Positions 1-7,766 of a stretch of DNA of 22,531 nucleotides are shown here, in pieces. Positions within the stretch are counted from its first letter, which is position 1. Each line of letters opens with the position of its first letter. The position numbers were made by a program, and so were the translations under genes. Source of the DNA: Ruminococcaceae bacterium UBA1236 (lineage in GTDB: Bacteria > Bacillota > Clostridia > Oscillospirales > Acutalibacteraceae); contig DBWO01000035.1 of the NCBI GenBank assembly GCA_002309055.1, positions 9,006 to 31,536 of the forward strand, written 5' to 3'. The notes beneath the pieces are model-generated. The model was given only the letters and a program-made list of their open reading frames with translations, searched no databases and was not told the DNA's origin.

Positions 1-749
1 ATTAAAAGTGCCGTTACGGGAATATGCAGTATGTAAATGATAAATGCGTGGGTGCCGATAAAATCAAGAAACGGAACTCGCTTTTTGTAAGCCCATTCGG
101 GGTAGCCCTGCTCTTTGAAAAATCGCCCGAGACACACACCCGCGAGAAATACAAAGATGAAGGGCAGAAGGGGGAAGGAATCAGCCGCGTAATAATCCGC
201 GGGGTAGATTCCGAAAGGAACAAGGAAACGCACGGAATGCAGCTTTTCGGGCAAAGGAAAAACAAGAGGTCCGAAAAAACCGAGCCTGCCTTTTTCGATG
301 TTTCTGAAAAAGATGAAAAGCACAGCGCATATGATAAGCCCCGTGCGGGGAGGTATTCTGTCAAGCAGCTTTCCGGCGAGCGCGTAAAAGAGAATTGAAC
401 ACGCGAGAAAGTGAAGTATGCCAAACCACACCTGCGCGCCGTCAATGCCGAAGCGGGGGAGTATGACAGCCGTAACGAGTGTGAACGCGAGAGCGGCGGC
501 AAGCGCCTTGAGGCCCCTCTTCAGATTGCTCCTCGAAAGCGTGCAGGACATACCGCAGATGATTATGAAAAGGCCTGCGAAAAAAGGCTCGGCGGGTGCG
601 AAAAACGAGTACAGCCGCGAGCCGGTTTCAATGCCGAAAAAATCGCCCATTACAAAGTAGCAATGGTAAAGCACCATCATCAGCACGGCAAAGCCTCTGA
701 TTTCATCTGTCAGGCATATCCGCTTTTTTTGCTTGTTGTTATCATCCAT
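1..749 (-). CDS. DUF1624 / HGSNAT-like membrane acyltransferase, C-terminus cut by window start
   Basis: Reading the minus strand from the ATG at 749 gives an uninterrupted frame of 249 codons that leaves the window. The N-terminus has a basic stretch, then the family's opening motif around residues 15-29 (DEIRGFAVLMMVLYH), followed by several hydrophobic helices. A central segment contains ICGMSCTLSRSN, KRGLK and FGILHFLACS. These match the DUF1624 / heparan-alpha-glucosaminide N-acetyltransferase catalytic family, polytopic inner-membrane proteins thought to move acyl groups onto sugars or envelope polymers. The ATG at 749 is the only usable start before the conserved DEIRG segment, and no Shine-Dalgarno precedes it. 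The gene is divergent from the GtrA gene. The substrate is unknown; the family call is fairly secure, the acyl-transfer role is inferred from family members. Confidence 0.8.
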   Translation of the reverse strand, partial: MDDNNKQKKRICLTDEIRGFAVLMMVLYHCYFVMGDFFGIETGSRLYSFFAPAEPFFAGLFIIICGMSCTLSRSNLKRGLKALAAALAFTLVTAVILPRFGIDGAQVWFGILHFLACSILFYALAGKLLDRIPPRTGLIICAVLFIFFRNIEKGRLGFFGPLVFPLPEKLHSVRFLVPFGIYPADYYAADSFPLLPFIFVFLAGVCLGRFFKEQGYPEWAYKKRVPFLDFIGTHAFIIYILHIPVTALL

Positions 750-756
750 AGGCACT

Positions 757-784
757 ATTTTATCATATACGGAAAAAATTGCAA
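757..784 (-). promoter_or_regulatory. Sigma-A promoter for the DUF1624 gene
   Basis: On the minus strand TTGCAA (784-779) is followed after 16 bases by TAAAAT (762-757), preceded by TGA, which makes an extended -10 (TGnTAAAAT). The expected start of transcription is near 750, one or two bases before the ATG at 749, so this would give a nearly leaderless message. Confidence 0.5.
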
Positions 785-812
785 GTATTTGTTGTATGAT
801 GTTTTATAGTTA

Positions 813-841
813 TTGACTTTATCGCGGTAATATAATAAAAT
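813..841 (+). promoter_or_regulatory. Sigma-A promoter for gtrA and downstream transporter/fucosidase genes
   Basis: TTGACT (813-818) and TAAAAT (836-841) are separated by 17 bases, close to the sigma-A consensus. Transcription should start near 848. The ATG at 840 overlaps the -10 box and so cannot be the translation start, which places the GtrA start at 879. Confidence 0.7.
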
Positions 842-878
842 GTATTCGGTTAATTCTCATTATCGGACGGTATATCCT

Positions 879-1430
879 ATGATTGAAAAACTTCGCAATT
901 TGCTTTTCAGAATATTCAAAAAAGACGGCTTTATCGGCAAAATCATAGACAAGGTTGTGACCCGCGAAATCATCACATATCTGTTTTTCGGTGTGTGCAC
1001 CACCGCAGTCAATTTTGTGATATACACTCTTTTAATCCGTAATATGCCGGGCAGAGTAACGCTCTGCAACTCGGTCGCCTGGGTCGCGGCAATTCTCTTT
1101 GCCTTCGTTACAAACAAGATTTTTGTTTTTGAGAGCAGGAGCTTTGCGCCGGGCGTGCTAATCAAAGAATTCTTCACTTTTGTTGCGGCAAGGATTCTGA
1201 CAGGCCTTATGGAAATGTTTCTGCCCACGCTTCTCATCAAGGCGGGCCTCGATATGCGCATTTTCAATGTTGAGGGTATGGCGGCAAAAATTGCCGTGGG
1301 CGTTGTGATAATAGTACTCAATTACATTTTCTCAAAGCTCATAATTTTCAGAAAAAAGAGCGGCCCGGTTGAAGAGATTACAAGTGAAGAATCCGAAGAG
1401 TCGCCCGAAGACGAAACACCCGAACAGTAA
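879..1430 (+). CDS. GtrA-family four-helix membrane protein
   Basis: The 183-residue product has four predicted membrane helices (about residues 32-53, 62-83, 97-120 and 135-156) in the GtrA layout, with ITYLFFGVCTTAVNF opening helix 1 and FVTNKIFVFES after helix 2. GtrA proteins are small membrane proteins linked to transport of lipid-linked sugars or to cell-surface polysaccharide synthesis. The start at 879 is preferred over 840 because 840 lies in the -10 box and GGACGG sits eight bases before 879. The last 20 residues are strongly acidic and rich in Glu, Ser and Pro. A 25-bp gap carrying GGAGGAGG leads into the sugar transporter gene, so they are probably cotranscribed. The family is clear, the substrate is not. 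Confidence 0.85.
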   Translation: MIEKLRNLLFRIFKKDGFIGKIIDKVVTREIITYLFFGVCTTAVNFVIYTLLIRNMPGRVTLCNSVAWVAAILFAFVTNKIFVFESRSFAPGVLIKEFFTFVAARILTGLMEMFLPTLLIKAGLDMRIFNVEGMAAKIAVGVVIIVLNYIFSKLIIFRKKSGPVEEITSEESEESPEDETPEQ

Positions 1431-1455
1431 ACAATAATTCCGGAGGAGGAAATTT

Positions 1456-2910
1456 ATGCAGAAATATATGAAATTCAAAGAAGTGCTCGGCTATTCGCTC
1501 GGCCTTTTCGGCTTTCAGGCGATAGTGGGCCTGCTCAATTCCTATCAGGCGGATTTTTACGGCAAGGTTATGATGGCAGATGTCCTTGTTGTGAGTTTCA
1601 TCGTTCTTTTCGCAAAAATCGCGTCGGCAATATTTGACCCGATAGTGGGTAAAAAGATTGAAGGTACAAAGAGTAAACTCGGCAAATTCAAGCCGTTTAT
1701 TCTTGTTTCGATTCCCATCCTGCTTGTGTTTACAGCGATTATTTTCTTTGATATTCCCGGCCTCCACTATGATGTTGCCGGCAACAAGCTTTATGTCTAT
1801 ATCTTTTTCACCGTACTTATCTGGTGCCTGGGTATGACTCTCGCCGATGTTCCCACACAGGGTATCGCGAGCGTGCTCACCCCCAATGCCACAGAGAGAA
1901 CGAATGTGGTTTCGATAGCGAATACTGCAAAACAGATAGGCTTTGCTGCTTGCGCTGTTATTGTGCCCGTTATCTGCCTTATCATCAAGGGCGGCTCAAA
2001 GGTGCTTGTCAAGAAAGGGGAAACAGATTCCCCGATGATAGCGAGTGAGTTTTTATGGTCCGCTATAGCGACCGCCGCTGCCGGCTGTCTGCTTATGGCT
2101 CTTATCGTTTTGTGGAGCAAAGAGAGAGTTCCTTATGTTGCGGGTGAGAATAACGGATTTAAGGATATGATTGCGGCAATCAAAGGTAACAAGCCCCTTC
2201 TGCTCGTTATCATCTCCTATTTTCTCGGTTTCGGCCGTCAGATGGCGATGGGTATTCAGGTTCAGGCGGCATATGCCCTTATCGGCAGCCAGAATCTTGT
2301 TATCATCCTCGGCATCACAACCGCAATCGGTTCAATGATTTCAATGGCAATAACCCCGGTGCTCATCAAAAAACTCGGCGAGAAGGTCACATATCTTGCC
2401 CTTTCAATTTACGGCTTTGTTGTTTCTATGGCGGCATTTTTGGTTTATAAGTATATGACCGACAACCAAATTGTGATGTATGTTTTCCTCTTCCTTATCG
2501 GCCTTCAGTTCAGCGCCGTAACACTTATGCCTATGATTATGACGGCGGATTGTGTTGATTACTATGAATATAAGACAGGCGAAAGAAAAGAGGGTCCCGT
2601 TTACGCCCTTCTTTCACTCACCATCAAGGTTTGCCTTGCGCTTGGTACGGCGCTCGCTCTCGTTATCGTGACCAAGTCAGGTTATTATGAGACAATCACG
2701 AGTGTAAAAGAAGAACTTGCAAACGGAGTTGTTTTCTTGCCGAAAACCAAGGAAATGATATTCTTCGCCTACACCGCGATGCCCGGCATTCTTGCCCTGC
2801 TCTCGGCTATACCCATCTTCAAGTATGATATATACGGTGAAAAGAAAGAAATGATATCCAAGGAGCTTCAGGCGAGGCGCGAAGCTTCAGAAAAGAAAGT
2901 TGAGGAATAA
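1456..2910 (+). CDS. GPH-family (MelB-like) sugar:cation symporter
   Basis: This 484-residue protein has about 12 hydrophobic helices and both hallmarks of the glycoside-pentoside-hexuronide branch of the major facilitator superfamily. The first is the loop 2-3 motif DPIVGKK...LGKFKPF (residues 61-82). The second is the C-terminal-half motif TADCVDYYEYKTGERKEG (363-380). Members bring mono- or oligosaccharides into the cell with sodium or protons. It has a strong ribosome binding site (GGAGGAGG, 1442-1449) seven bases before the ATG. The fucosidase gene begins four bases after its stop, which suggests a fucose-containing oligosaccharide as substrate; this is inferred from context only. Confidence 0.88.
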   Translation: MQKYMKFKEVLGYSLGLFGFQAIVGLLNSYQADFYGKVMMADVLVVSFIVLFAKIASAIFDPIVGKKIEGTKSKLGKFKPFILVSIPILLVFTAIIFFDIPGLHYDVAGNKLYVYIFFTVLIWCLGMTLADVPTQGIASVLTPNATERTNVVSIANTAKQIGFAACAVIVPVICLIIKGGSKVLVKKGETDSPMIASEFLWSAIATAAAGCLLMALIVLWSKERVPYVAGENNGFKDMIAAIKGNKPLLLVIISYFLGFGRQMAMGIQVQAAYALIGSQNLVIILGITTAIGSMISMAITPVLIKKLGEKVTYLALSIYGFVVSMAAFLVYKYMTDNQIVMYVFLFLIGLQFSAVTLMPMIMTADCVDYYEYKTGERKEGPVYALLSLTIKVCLALGTALALVIVTKSGYYETITSVKEELANGVVFLPKTKEMIFFAYTAMPGILALLSAIPIFKYDIYGEKKEMISKELQARREASEKKVEE

Positions 2911-2913
2911 TAT

Positions 2914-4203
2914 ATGCTTTCATTAGTTGAATATGAGCGTGAAATCGCCCGCACAAGAGACGAAAGAATGGCATGGTGGCGTGAGGCCCGATTCGGTATG
3001 TTCATCCACTACGGCCTCTATTCCCAGCTTGGAAGAAACGAGTGGGTTATGGCCTGCGAAAATATCCCCGTAAAAGAGTACGAAAAGCTCGCCGATACCT
3101 TTGCCCCCAAAGAGGGCTGCTGCCGTGAATGGGCGGCTCTGGCAAAAAAGGCAGGCTGCAAATATATGGTGCTGACCACCCGCCATCACGAGGGCTTTTC
3201 ACTCTGGGATTCCAAGGTTAACCCCTATAATTCCGTAAACTACGGCCCTCACCGCGACATAGTCAAGGAATTCGTCGAGGCCTGCCGTGAATTCGGCCTT
3301 AAAATTGGCTTCTACACCTCGCTTATGGACTGGCATCATCCGGACGGCGGTATTTGCGCTTTTGATACCGCGGCGAGAGCGAGATTCACTCAGTATATCA
3401 AAGCCCTCAATGAGGAGCTCCTCACTCAGTACGGCAAAATCGACATTCTCTGGTATGATGTTTCAAGGCCGATGGAAAGCTGGGAGGGCTGGGATTCCCT
3501 TGAGCGCAATCAGTATCTCCGCTCAATTCAGCCTCATATAATTATCAATGACAGAAGCAAGCTTGACGAGGACTTCGGCACACCCGAGGAGCGTATTGAC
3601 GCCGAAGACAGAGACTGGGAAGCCTGTATGACATTTAACGGCATCAGCTGGGGCTATCTTGACGAAACCCAGACCCTGCCTTACTGCTACAGCGCACAGA
3701 GAATTGCCTCAATGCTTCAGACCTGCTGCGAAAGAGGCGGCAATCTGCTTCTCAATGTCGGCCCTAGACCCGACGGCTCAATTCCCTCGGACGCCGTGGA
3801 GCCGCTCGAAAGAGTCGGTCAGTGGCTTGAGGTAAACGGCGAAGCGGTTTACGGCAAGCTTGTGAAAACACACGGTAATCAGAATCAGGCTAACGGCGTA
3901 TCACGCCCGAGCACAAAGGGAAATACCGTTTATATGTGGAATAAAATCTGGCACCCCGTAAACGGCGAAATGGGTATCGGCGGTTTCCTGACAAAGCCCG
4001 TGTCAATCTCCTTTATGGACGGCACCCCGATTGACTTTGAAAAGAAGGGAGACAGAATCATTCTCAAAAACCTGCCTTCCGAAAATCCCGACCCGATTAT
4101 CGGTATGCCTCTTATCAAAATCGAGTTTGACCGCTTCCCCGAATACCGATTTGCCTCTTATTTCCCGCAGCTTAACCACGGTATGATGAGAGAAATAATA
4201 TAA
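2914..4203 (+). CDS. Alpha-L-fucosidase, glycoside hydrolase family 29
   Basis: The 429-residue product carries GH29 landmarks: RFGMFIHYGLYS (26-37), KYMVLTTRHHEGFSLWDS (83-100), IGFYTSLMDWHHP (131-143) and IDILWYDVS (176-184), where Asp182 matches the nucleophile of the family's WxD motif. GH29 enzymes remove terminal alpha-L-fucose with retention of configuration. The usual WFDG is WYDV here, so it lies somewhat outside the best-known subfamily. There is no signal peptide, so it probably acts in the cytoplasm on sugars delivered by the transporter encoded just upstream. The C-terminal segment from about 330 looks like a small beta domain. The family is secure; linkage preference cannot be read from sequence. 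Confidence 0.9.
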   Translation: MLSLVEYEREIARTRDERMAWWREARFGMFIHYGLYSQLGRNEWVMACENIPVKEYEKLADTFAPKEGCCREWAALAKKAGCKYMVLTTRHHEGFSLWDSKVNPYNSVNYGPHRDIVKEFVEACREFGLKIGFYTSLMDWHHPDGGICAFDTAARARFTQYIKALNEELLTQYGKIDILWYDVSRPMESWEGWDSLERNQYLRSIQPHIIINDRSKLDEDFGTPEERIDAEDRDWEACMTFNGISWGYLDETQTLPYCYSAQRIASMLQTCCERGGNLLLNVGPRPDGSIPSDAVEPLERVGQWLEVNGEAVYGKLVKTHGNQNQANGVSRPSTKGNTVYMWNKIWHPVNGEMGIGGFLTKPVSISFMDGTPIDFEKKGDRIILKNLPSENPDPIIGMPLIKIEFDRFPEYRFASYFPQLNHGMMREII

Positions 4204-4211
4204 CTTAAACT

Positions 4212-4248
4212 TAAACACCGGTTTGCGCGGAAGGTAAGCCGGTGTTTA
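4212..4248 (+). terminator. Intergenic hairpin after the fucosidase gene (weak terminator or processing site)
   Basis: TAAACACCGG (4212-4221) pairs perfectly with CCGGTGTTTA (4239-4248) around a 17-base loop. It is followed by TTAAGAC rather than a run of T, so it is a poor intrinsic terminator and may only attenuate transcription or protect a 3' end. Confidence 0.45.
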
Positions 4249-4267
4249 TTAAGACAGAAGGTTTAAT

Positions 4268-5800
4268 ATGACAAACATTGTTACAAGCTCACAGATGTAC
4301 GCCGCGGAGAAAAACGCGGTAAGCAGGGGCGTTGATTTCCCTGAGCTTATGGAAAGAGCCGGAAACGCCTGCGCGAAGATTATATATGATGAATACTGCG
4401 GGCGGGGGAACGTTAAAGCGCTTGTTCTGTGCGGCAAAGGCAAAAACGGCGGCGACGGCTTTGTGATTGCCCGCGTTTTGCAGGAAAAAGGCGCCGATGT
4501 AAAGGCCGCCCTGCTTTGTTCCGGGCCGTCGGAAGGCGATCAGCTTGCGAATTATCTGTTGCTTCAAAAGACCTGCGCCGTAATCTGCGATTGCACGGGT
4601 GATATTAACGCCTTGAAGGAACTTATTTCCGAGGCGGATATAATTATTGACGCGCTTTTCGGCACGGGCTTCAGAGGCTCTCTTCCCGGTTTTCTCGCGG
4701 ATGCCGCCAAAGCCGTGAATTCAAGCTGCAAAACGGTTATTGCGGTTGATGTGCCCTCGGGTGTTAACTGCGACACCTGTGAAATACAGGGTGAAGTTTT
4801 TGAAGCGGATATGACAATTGCGATTTCCGCTTTTAAGCCCGTTCATATCACGAAGCCGTATAATTCCGTGTGCGGCAAAGTCAGAGTCGCGGATTTAGGC
4901 ATAATTGACAGCGACTATGACTCGGATATTTTTACGCTTGACATTGACGATATCAGATCCCTTCTGCCCGAAAGAAAAGCTGATTCAAACAAGGGAACCT
5001 TCGGTCACGCCCTGTGCGTTTGCGGCAGTTATAAAATGCCGGGCGCGGCTTATATGAGCGTCAGCGGCGCTCTCAGGACAGGCGCGGGGCTTGTTACAGC
5101 GGCTTTTCCCCAAAGCGCCTATTCCGCCCTTGCCGTAAAACTGACAGAGGCGCTTCTTCTGCCGTGCGGCGGGGATAAAAGCGGTATGTTTTCGCCGGAT
5201 TCTCTGCCGGAGCTGACAGATGCTTTAAAAAAGGCAAGCTCGGCTCTTATAGGATGCGGCCTGGGTCTCTGTGACGATACGGCGGATTTCGTTAAAAGTT
5301 TCCTGAGGCAAGCGGAAATCCCTCTTGTTATTGACGCCGACGCATTGAACGCAGTCAGCGCTGATCCTTCGGTTTTGCGTGAAATCAAAGCGCCTTTTGT
5401 TATCACGCCCCACCCAGGCGAAATGAGCAGGCTGACAGGTAAAACAGTTGATGAGATAGTTTCATCATCTGCGGAAAGCGCAAGGGAATTTGCAAAGGAG
5501 TATAACTGCACGGTTGTGCTGAAAGGGGCAAATACCGTTGTCTGCGATGAAGGCGGCAGGCGTGTTTATGTAAACCGCACGGGCAATAACGGCCTTTCAA
5601 AGGGCGGCAGCGGAGACCTACTCGCAGGTATGCTCGTTTCTTTGATCGCGCAGGGAATGAACCCGTTTGATGCCGCGTGCGCCGCAGTCTTTATGCACGG
5701 CGACTGCGCCGACAGGCTCGCCGCAAAAACTTCAAAGCGCGGTATGCTCGTCACGGATATGATTGCTTATCTGCCTGAGTATCTCGGAAAGTTTGAATAA
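4268..5800 (+). CDS. nnr: Bifunctional NAD(P)HX epimerase / ADP-dependent NAD(P)HX dehydratase
   Basis: This 510-residue protein fuses two metabolite-repair enzymes. The N-terminal YjeF_N epimerase domain (about 1-215) has CGKGKNGGDGF (55-65) and AVDVPSGV (159-166, with Asp161). The C-terminal carbohydrate-kinase-fold dehydratase (about 230-510) has KGTFGHALCVCGS (242-254), TPHPGE (380-385) and GGSGDLLAGM (446-455), the nucleotide-binding and catalytic segment. Together they restore hydrated, inactive NADH and NADPH. Length and domain order match the usual bacterial fusion. A ribosome site AGAAGG (4256-4261) lies six bases before the ATG. The gene sits 64 bp after the fucosidase gene, separated by a hairpin, and is probably a housekeeping gene. 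Confidence 0.93.
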   Translation: MTNIVTSSQMYAAEKNAVSRGVDFPELMERAGNACAKIIYDEYCGRGNVKALVLCGKGKNGGDGFVIARVLQEKGADVKAALLCSGPSEGDQLANYLLLQKTCAVICDCTGDINALKELISEADIIIDALFGTGFRGSLPGFLADAAKAVNSSCKTVIAVDVPSGVNCDTCEIQGEVFEADMTIAISAFKPVHITKPYNSVCGKVRVADLGIIDSDYDSDIFTLDIDDIRSLLPERKADSNKGTFGHALCVCGSYKMPGAAYMSVSGALRTGAGLVTAAFPQSAYSALAVKLTEALLLPCGGDKSGMFSPDSLPELTDALKKASSALIGCGLGLCDDTADFVKSFLRQAEIPLVIDADALNAVSADPSVLREIKAPFVITPHPGEMSRLTGKTVDEIVSSSAESAREFAKEYNCTVVLKGANTVVCDEGGRRVYVNRTGNNGLSKGGSGDLLAGMLVSLIAQGMNPFDAACAAVFMHGDCADRLAAKTSKRGMLVTDMIAYLPEYLGKFE

Positions 5801-5815
5801 TACCGTAAATAAACA

Positions 5816-5847
5816 AAAACCGCAGGGTATCAAAGCCCTGCGGTTTT
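5816..5847. terminator. Bidirectional intrinsic terminator between nnr and the DUF2975-like gene
   Basis: AAAACCGCAGGG (5816-5827) and CCCTGCGGTTTT (5836-5847) form a perfect 12-bp stem with an 8-base loop. Both strands read into T-rich sequence, and the two flanking genes converge on it. Confidence 0.9.
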
Positions 5848-5860
5848 ATATTTGTGTTTT

Positions 5861-6436
5861 TTATTCGTCGCCGATTTTTTCTTCTCCGGTTTCAACAGGC
5901 ACGCTTTCGCCGTGAATTTCAGCCGCGTGCTTGCACAGAAACGACATCACAATCATCATAACGCCTATTCCCGCGCTGACAAGCGGGTCCGCTTCAAAAG
6001 GCTTGATTTCGGGGAAGTAGCGCACGGCAACGGCGATGCCTGCCGCGCAGATAATATTCATCACCATAGGAATAATAATCGCGTATATTCCGAGCTTCTT
6101 CAGTTCATTCGCGCCTTCAAGGGTGAAAGGTGTGCCGGCCTCAAGCTCGTTTCTGAAATACTTTTCCGCTATTTTGCAGAGGATTGCCTCGCCCACACAG
6201 TAGAGTATTCCCTGTGCAAGTTTCGCATACATCTCGGGAAGCGACTCGTTTGCGTCCCTGACTATTCCGGACTGTATTGAAACTCCGCCGAGCACAAATC
6301 CATTTTCGCCGAGTATCGCGCTGCCCGATAAGCCCACAACGCACACACATGCGCCCACGATACAGCATATGAAAATGATTCTGGATGCTACCCTGCCGAT
6401 TCGCGCAAGAGTCTGAATTGTTTTAAGAGTGTTCAT
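5861..6436 (-). CDS. DUF2975-like four-helix membrane protein
   Basis: The 191-residue product has about four hydrophobic helices (near 17-40, 70-90, 115-138 and 150-168). A central cytoplasmic segment, YFRNELEAGTPFTLEG (about 92-107), resembles the DUF2975 family pattern in which a similar segment lies between helices 2 and 3. The C-terminus is acidic. DUF2975 genes usually have a small Cro/XRE-type regulator next to them, and none is seen here. A strong ribosome site (GGAGGGG on the minus strand) precedes the ATG. It lies 25 bp downstream of the acyltransferase gene and is probably the last gene of the three-gene minus-strand unit. No function is known. Confidence 0.65.
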   Translation of the reverse strand: MNTLKTIQTLARIGRVASRIIFICCIVGACVCVVGLSGSAILGENGFVLGGVSIQSGIVRDANESLPEMYAKLAQGILYCVGEAILCKIAEKYFRNELEAGTPFTLEGANELKKLGIYAIIIPMVMNIICAAGIAVAVRYFPEIKPFEADPLVSAGIGVMMIVMSFLCKHAAEIHGESVPVETGEEKIGDE

Positions 6437-6461
6437 TTTAACCCCTCCGTTAGATGCTTGT

Positions 6462-7766
6462 TTATTCCGCTTTTGTTTCTCCGCTTTCGCCTATGAGAAT
6501 GTCAATATTCTTTTCCATAAGGTCAAAGAAATCAGAAACAATCTTTTTGTCCTCGTCATTGCCTCTGACACACATTGAAAGCGTGAGCTCGTTTCTCATA
6601 GATGTTGCCGAGAGAAGCACGTAAGGCTTGTATTTCACGGCGCCGCTCATAAACCCTCTTACCGGTTCGTGACCGTCAAGGGCAAGCTTGTCAACTTCAA
6701 GAATGCCTATGTTGCTCATCGCGATAAGCGGATTTGAGTAACCGATTTTGATTATTTCCTCGCTCGCCGCGTGAGGCATAATCTTATAGCCGAGCGAGAG
6801 CAGGGGAAGGCCGTAAAGGCCCATATATTTGTCCTGCTTGAATTGGTTGGCGCTCCTTATGGCGTATTGCAGTGTCTCAAATATGTCTCTTCCGAGCTCG
6901 GGTATTTTGCACTGCATCCACGCCGTGTGGTTTGTGACGCCCATGTTGTTGGTGTCCTTTATATGGCGCCTTAAGTCAATGGCGCACGAGATGCTCACGC
7001 TCTCGCTCTCGTCAAAGCCCGCGAGCTCATAGAGGCTGTAGAAATAAGCCGCCATAAGCATATCGTTGATAGTCGCGCCGTATTTCTTGCCCTCCGTTCT
7101 GATTTTAACAAACTTTTCGGGTGAAATAACCTTGCGCGCGATGAAGGATTTGTCCTCATCCGAGCTCTTTGTAAAAGGAAACCTGTGGTCGTCTTTCTTG
7201 TTGATGTTTTTGTAAAGGCTTTCCGCCGCCTTCTTGTCGGTCTTTGAAAGGTCTTTGTAAACAGTCTTGTATGAGCGCGAGCCCTGCCTTAAATCAAGCG
7301 GGCTTACGCCGTCCTTGAGATAGCCGTTATAGTTGCTGCACAGCGCTTTCATAAAGTATTTGAAATCGCCGCCGTCCATGCACATGTGGTTTTCAACAAT
7401 GCAGAGTGTGTTTTTGCCGCCGTATCTGAAAACGCACACCTTCATCTGAAGAGGGGCTTCTGGAGGAATGTACTGGGTGAGGAATTCATCAACCTCTTTT
7501 GCTCTGTCTTCCTCGTTTATTTCTTTAACGGTAAGTACATCGTCAATGTTGTAGCGGTTTACCGTCCAGTATGGCTTTATATGGTTATCGGTAAAGGATG
7601 AGTGGAAAACAGGCGCTTTCTCAAAAAAGCAGATAAGCACAGTTTTGAGAGCGTTTATATCTATTTCGTAATCGTATTCGAGCTCAACGTGCACCATTCT
7701 GTCGTTAAAGTCGCGGAAGAGATAGTGCATTTTGTCCCAGAGTTCGGCATTCAGTTTTCGTTCCAT
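6462..7766 (-). CDS. Condensation-domain-like acyltransferase (alcohol/PapA-type), unassigned substrate
   Basis: The 434-residue product looks like a stand-alone member of the chloramphenicol-acetyltransferase/condensation superfamily. It has CIVENHMCMDGGDF at 122-135, an HxxxDG active-site motif with His127, Asp131 and Gly132, where the first His of HHxxxDG is Asn126. The middle GATINDMLMAAYFYSLYEL resembles the family's floor-loop region. Relatives move acyl groups from CoA or carrier proteins to alcohols, amines or glycolipids. The start ATG lies inside the 3' end of the upstream membrane-protein gene (16-bp overlap) with GGAGGA placed before it, which indicates translational coupling. No carrier protein or synthetase is nearby. 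The superfamily call is good; the reaction is unknown. Confidence 0.72.
   Translation of the reverse strand: MERKLNAELWDKMHYLFRDFNDRMVHVELEYDYEIDINALKTVLICFFEKAPVFHSSFTDNHIKPYWTVNRYNIDDVLTVKEINEEDRAKEVDEFLTQYIPPEAPLQMKVCVFRYGGKNTLCIVENHMCMDGGDFKYFMKALCSNYNGYLKDGVSPLDLRQGSRSYKTVYKDLSKTDKKAAESLYKNINKKDDHRFPFTKSSDEDKSFIARKVISPEKFVKIRTEGKKYGATINDMLMAAYFYSLYELAGFDESESVSISCAIDLRRHIKDTNNMGVTNHTAWMQCKIPELGRDIFETLQYAIRSANQFKQDKYMGLYGLPLLSLGYKIMPHAASEEIIKIGYSNPLIAMSNIGILEVDKLALDGHEPVRGFMSGAVKYKPYVLLSATSMRNELTLSMCVRGNDEDKKIVSDFFDLMEKNIDILIGESGETKAE

Noticed and set aside
14..809. Open frames on both strands over 14-809, including plus-strand frames of 124 and 132 codons and a minus-strand frame of 162 codons
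   Set aside because: The real gene is the minus-strand DUF1624 frame from 749, which shows family motifs and membrane helices and is open to the window edge. The others are low-complexity shadows without ribosome sites.
840..878. ATG at 840 as start of the GtrA gene
   Set aside because: It overlaps the -10 box (836-841), so it would not be in the transcript. The ATG at 879 has GGACGG upstream.
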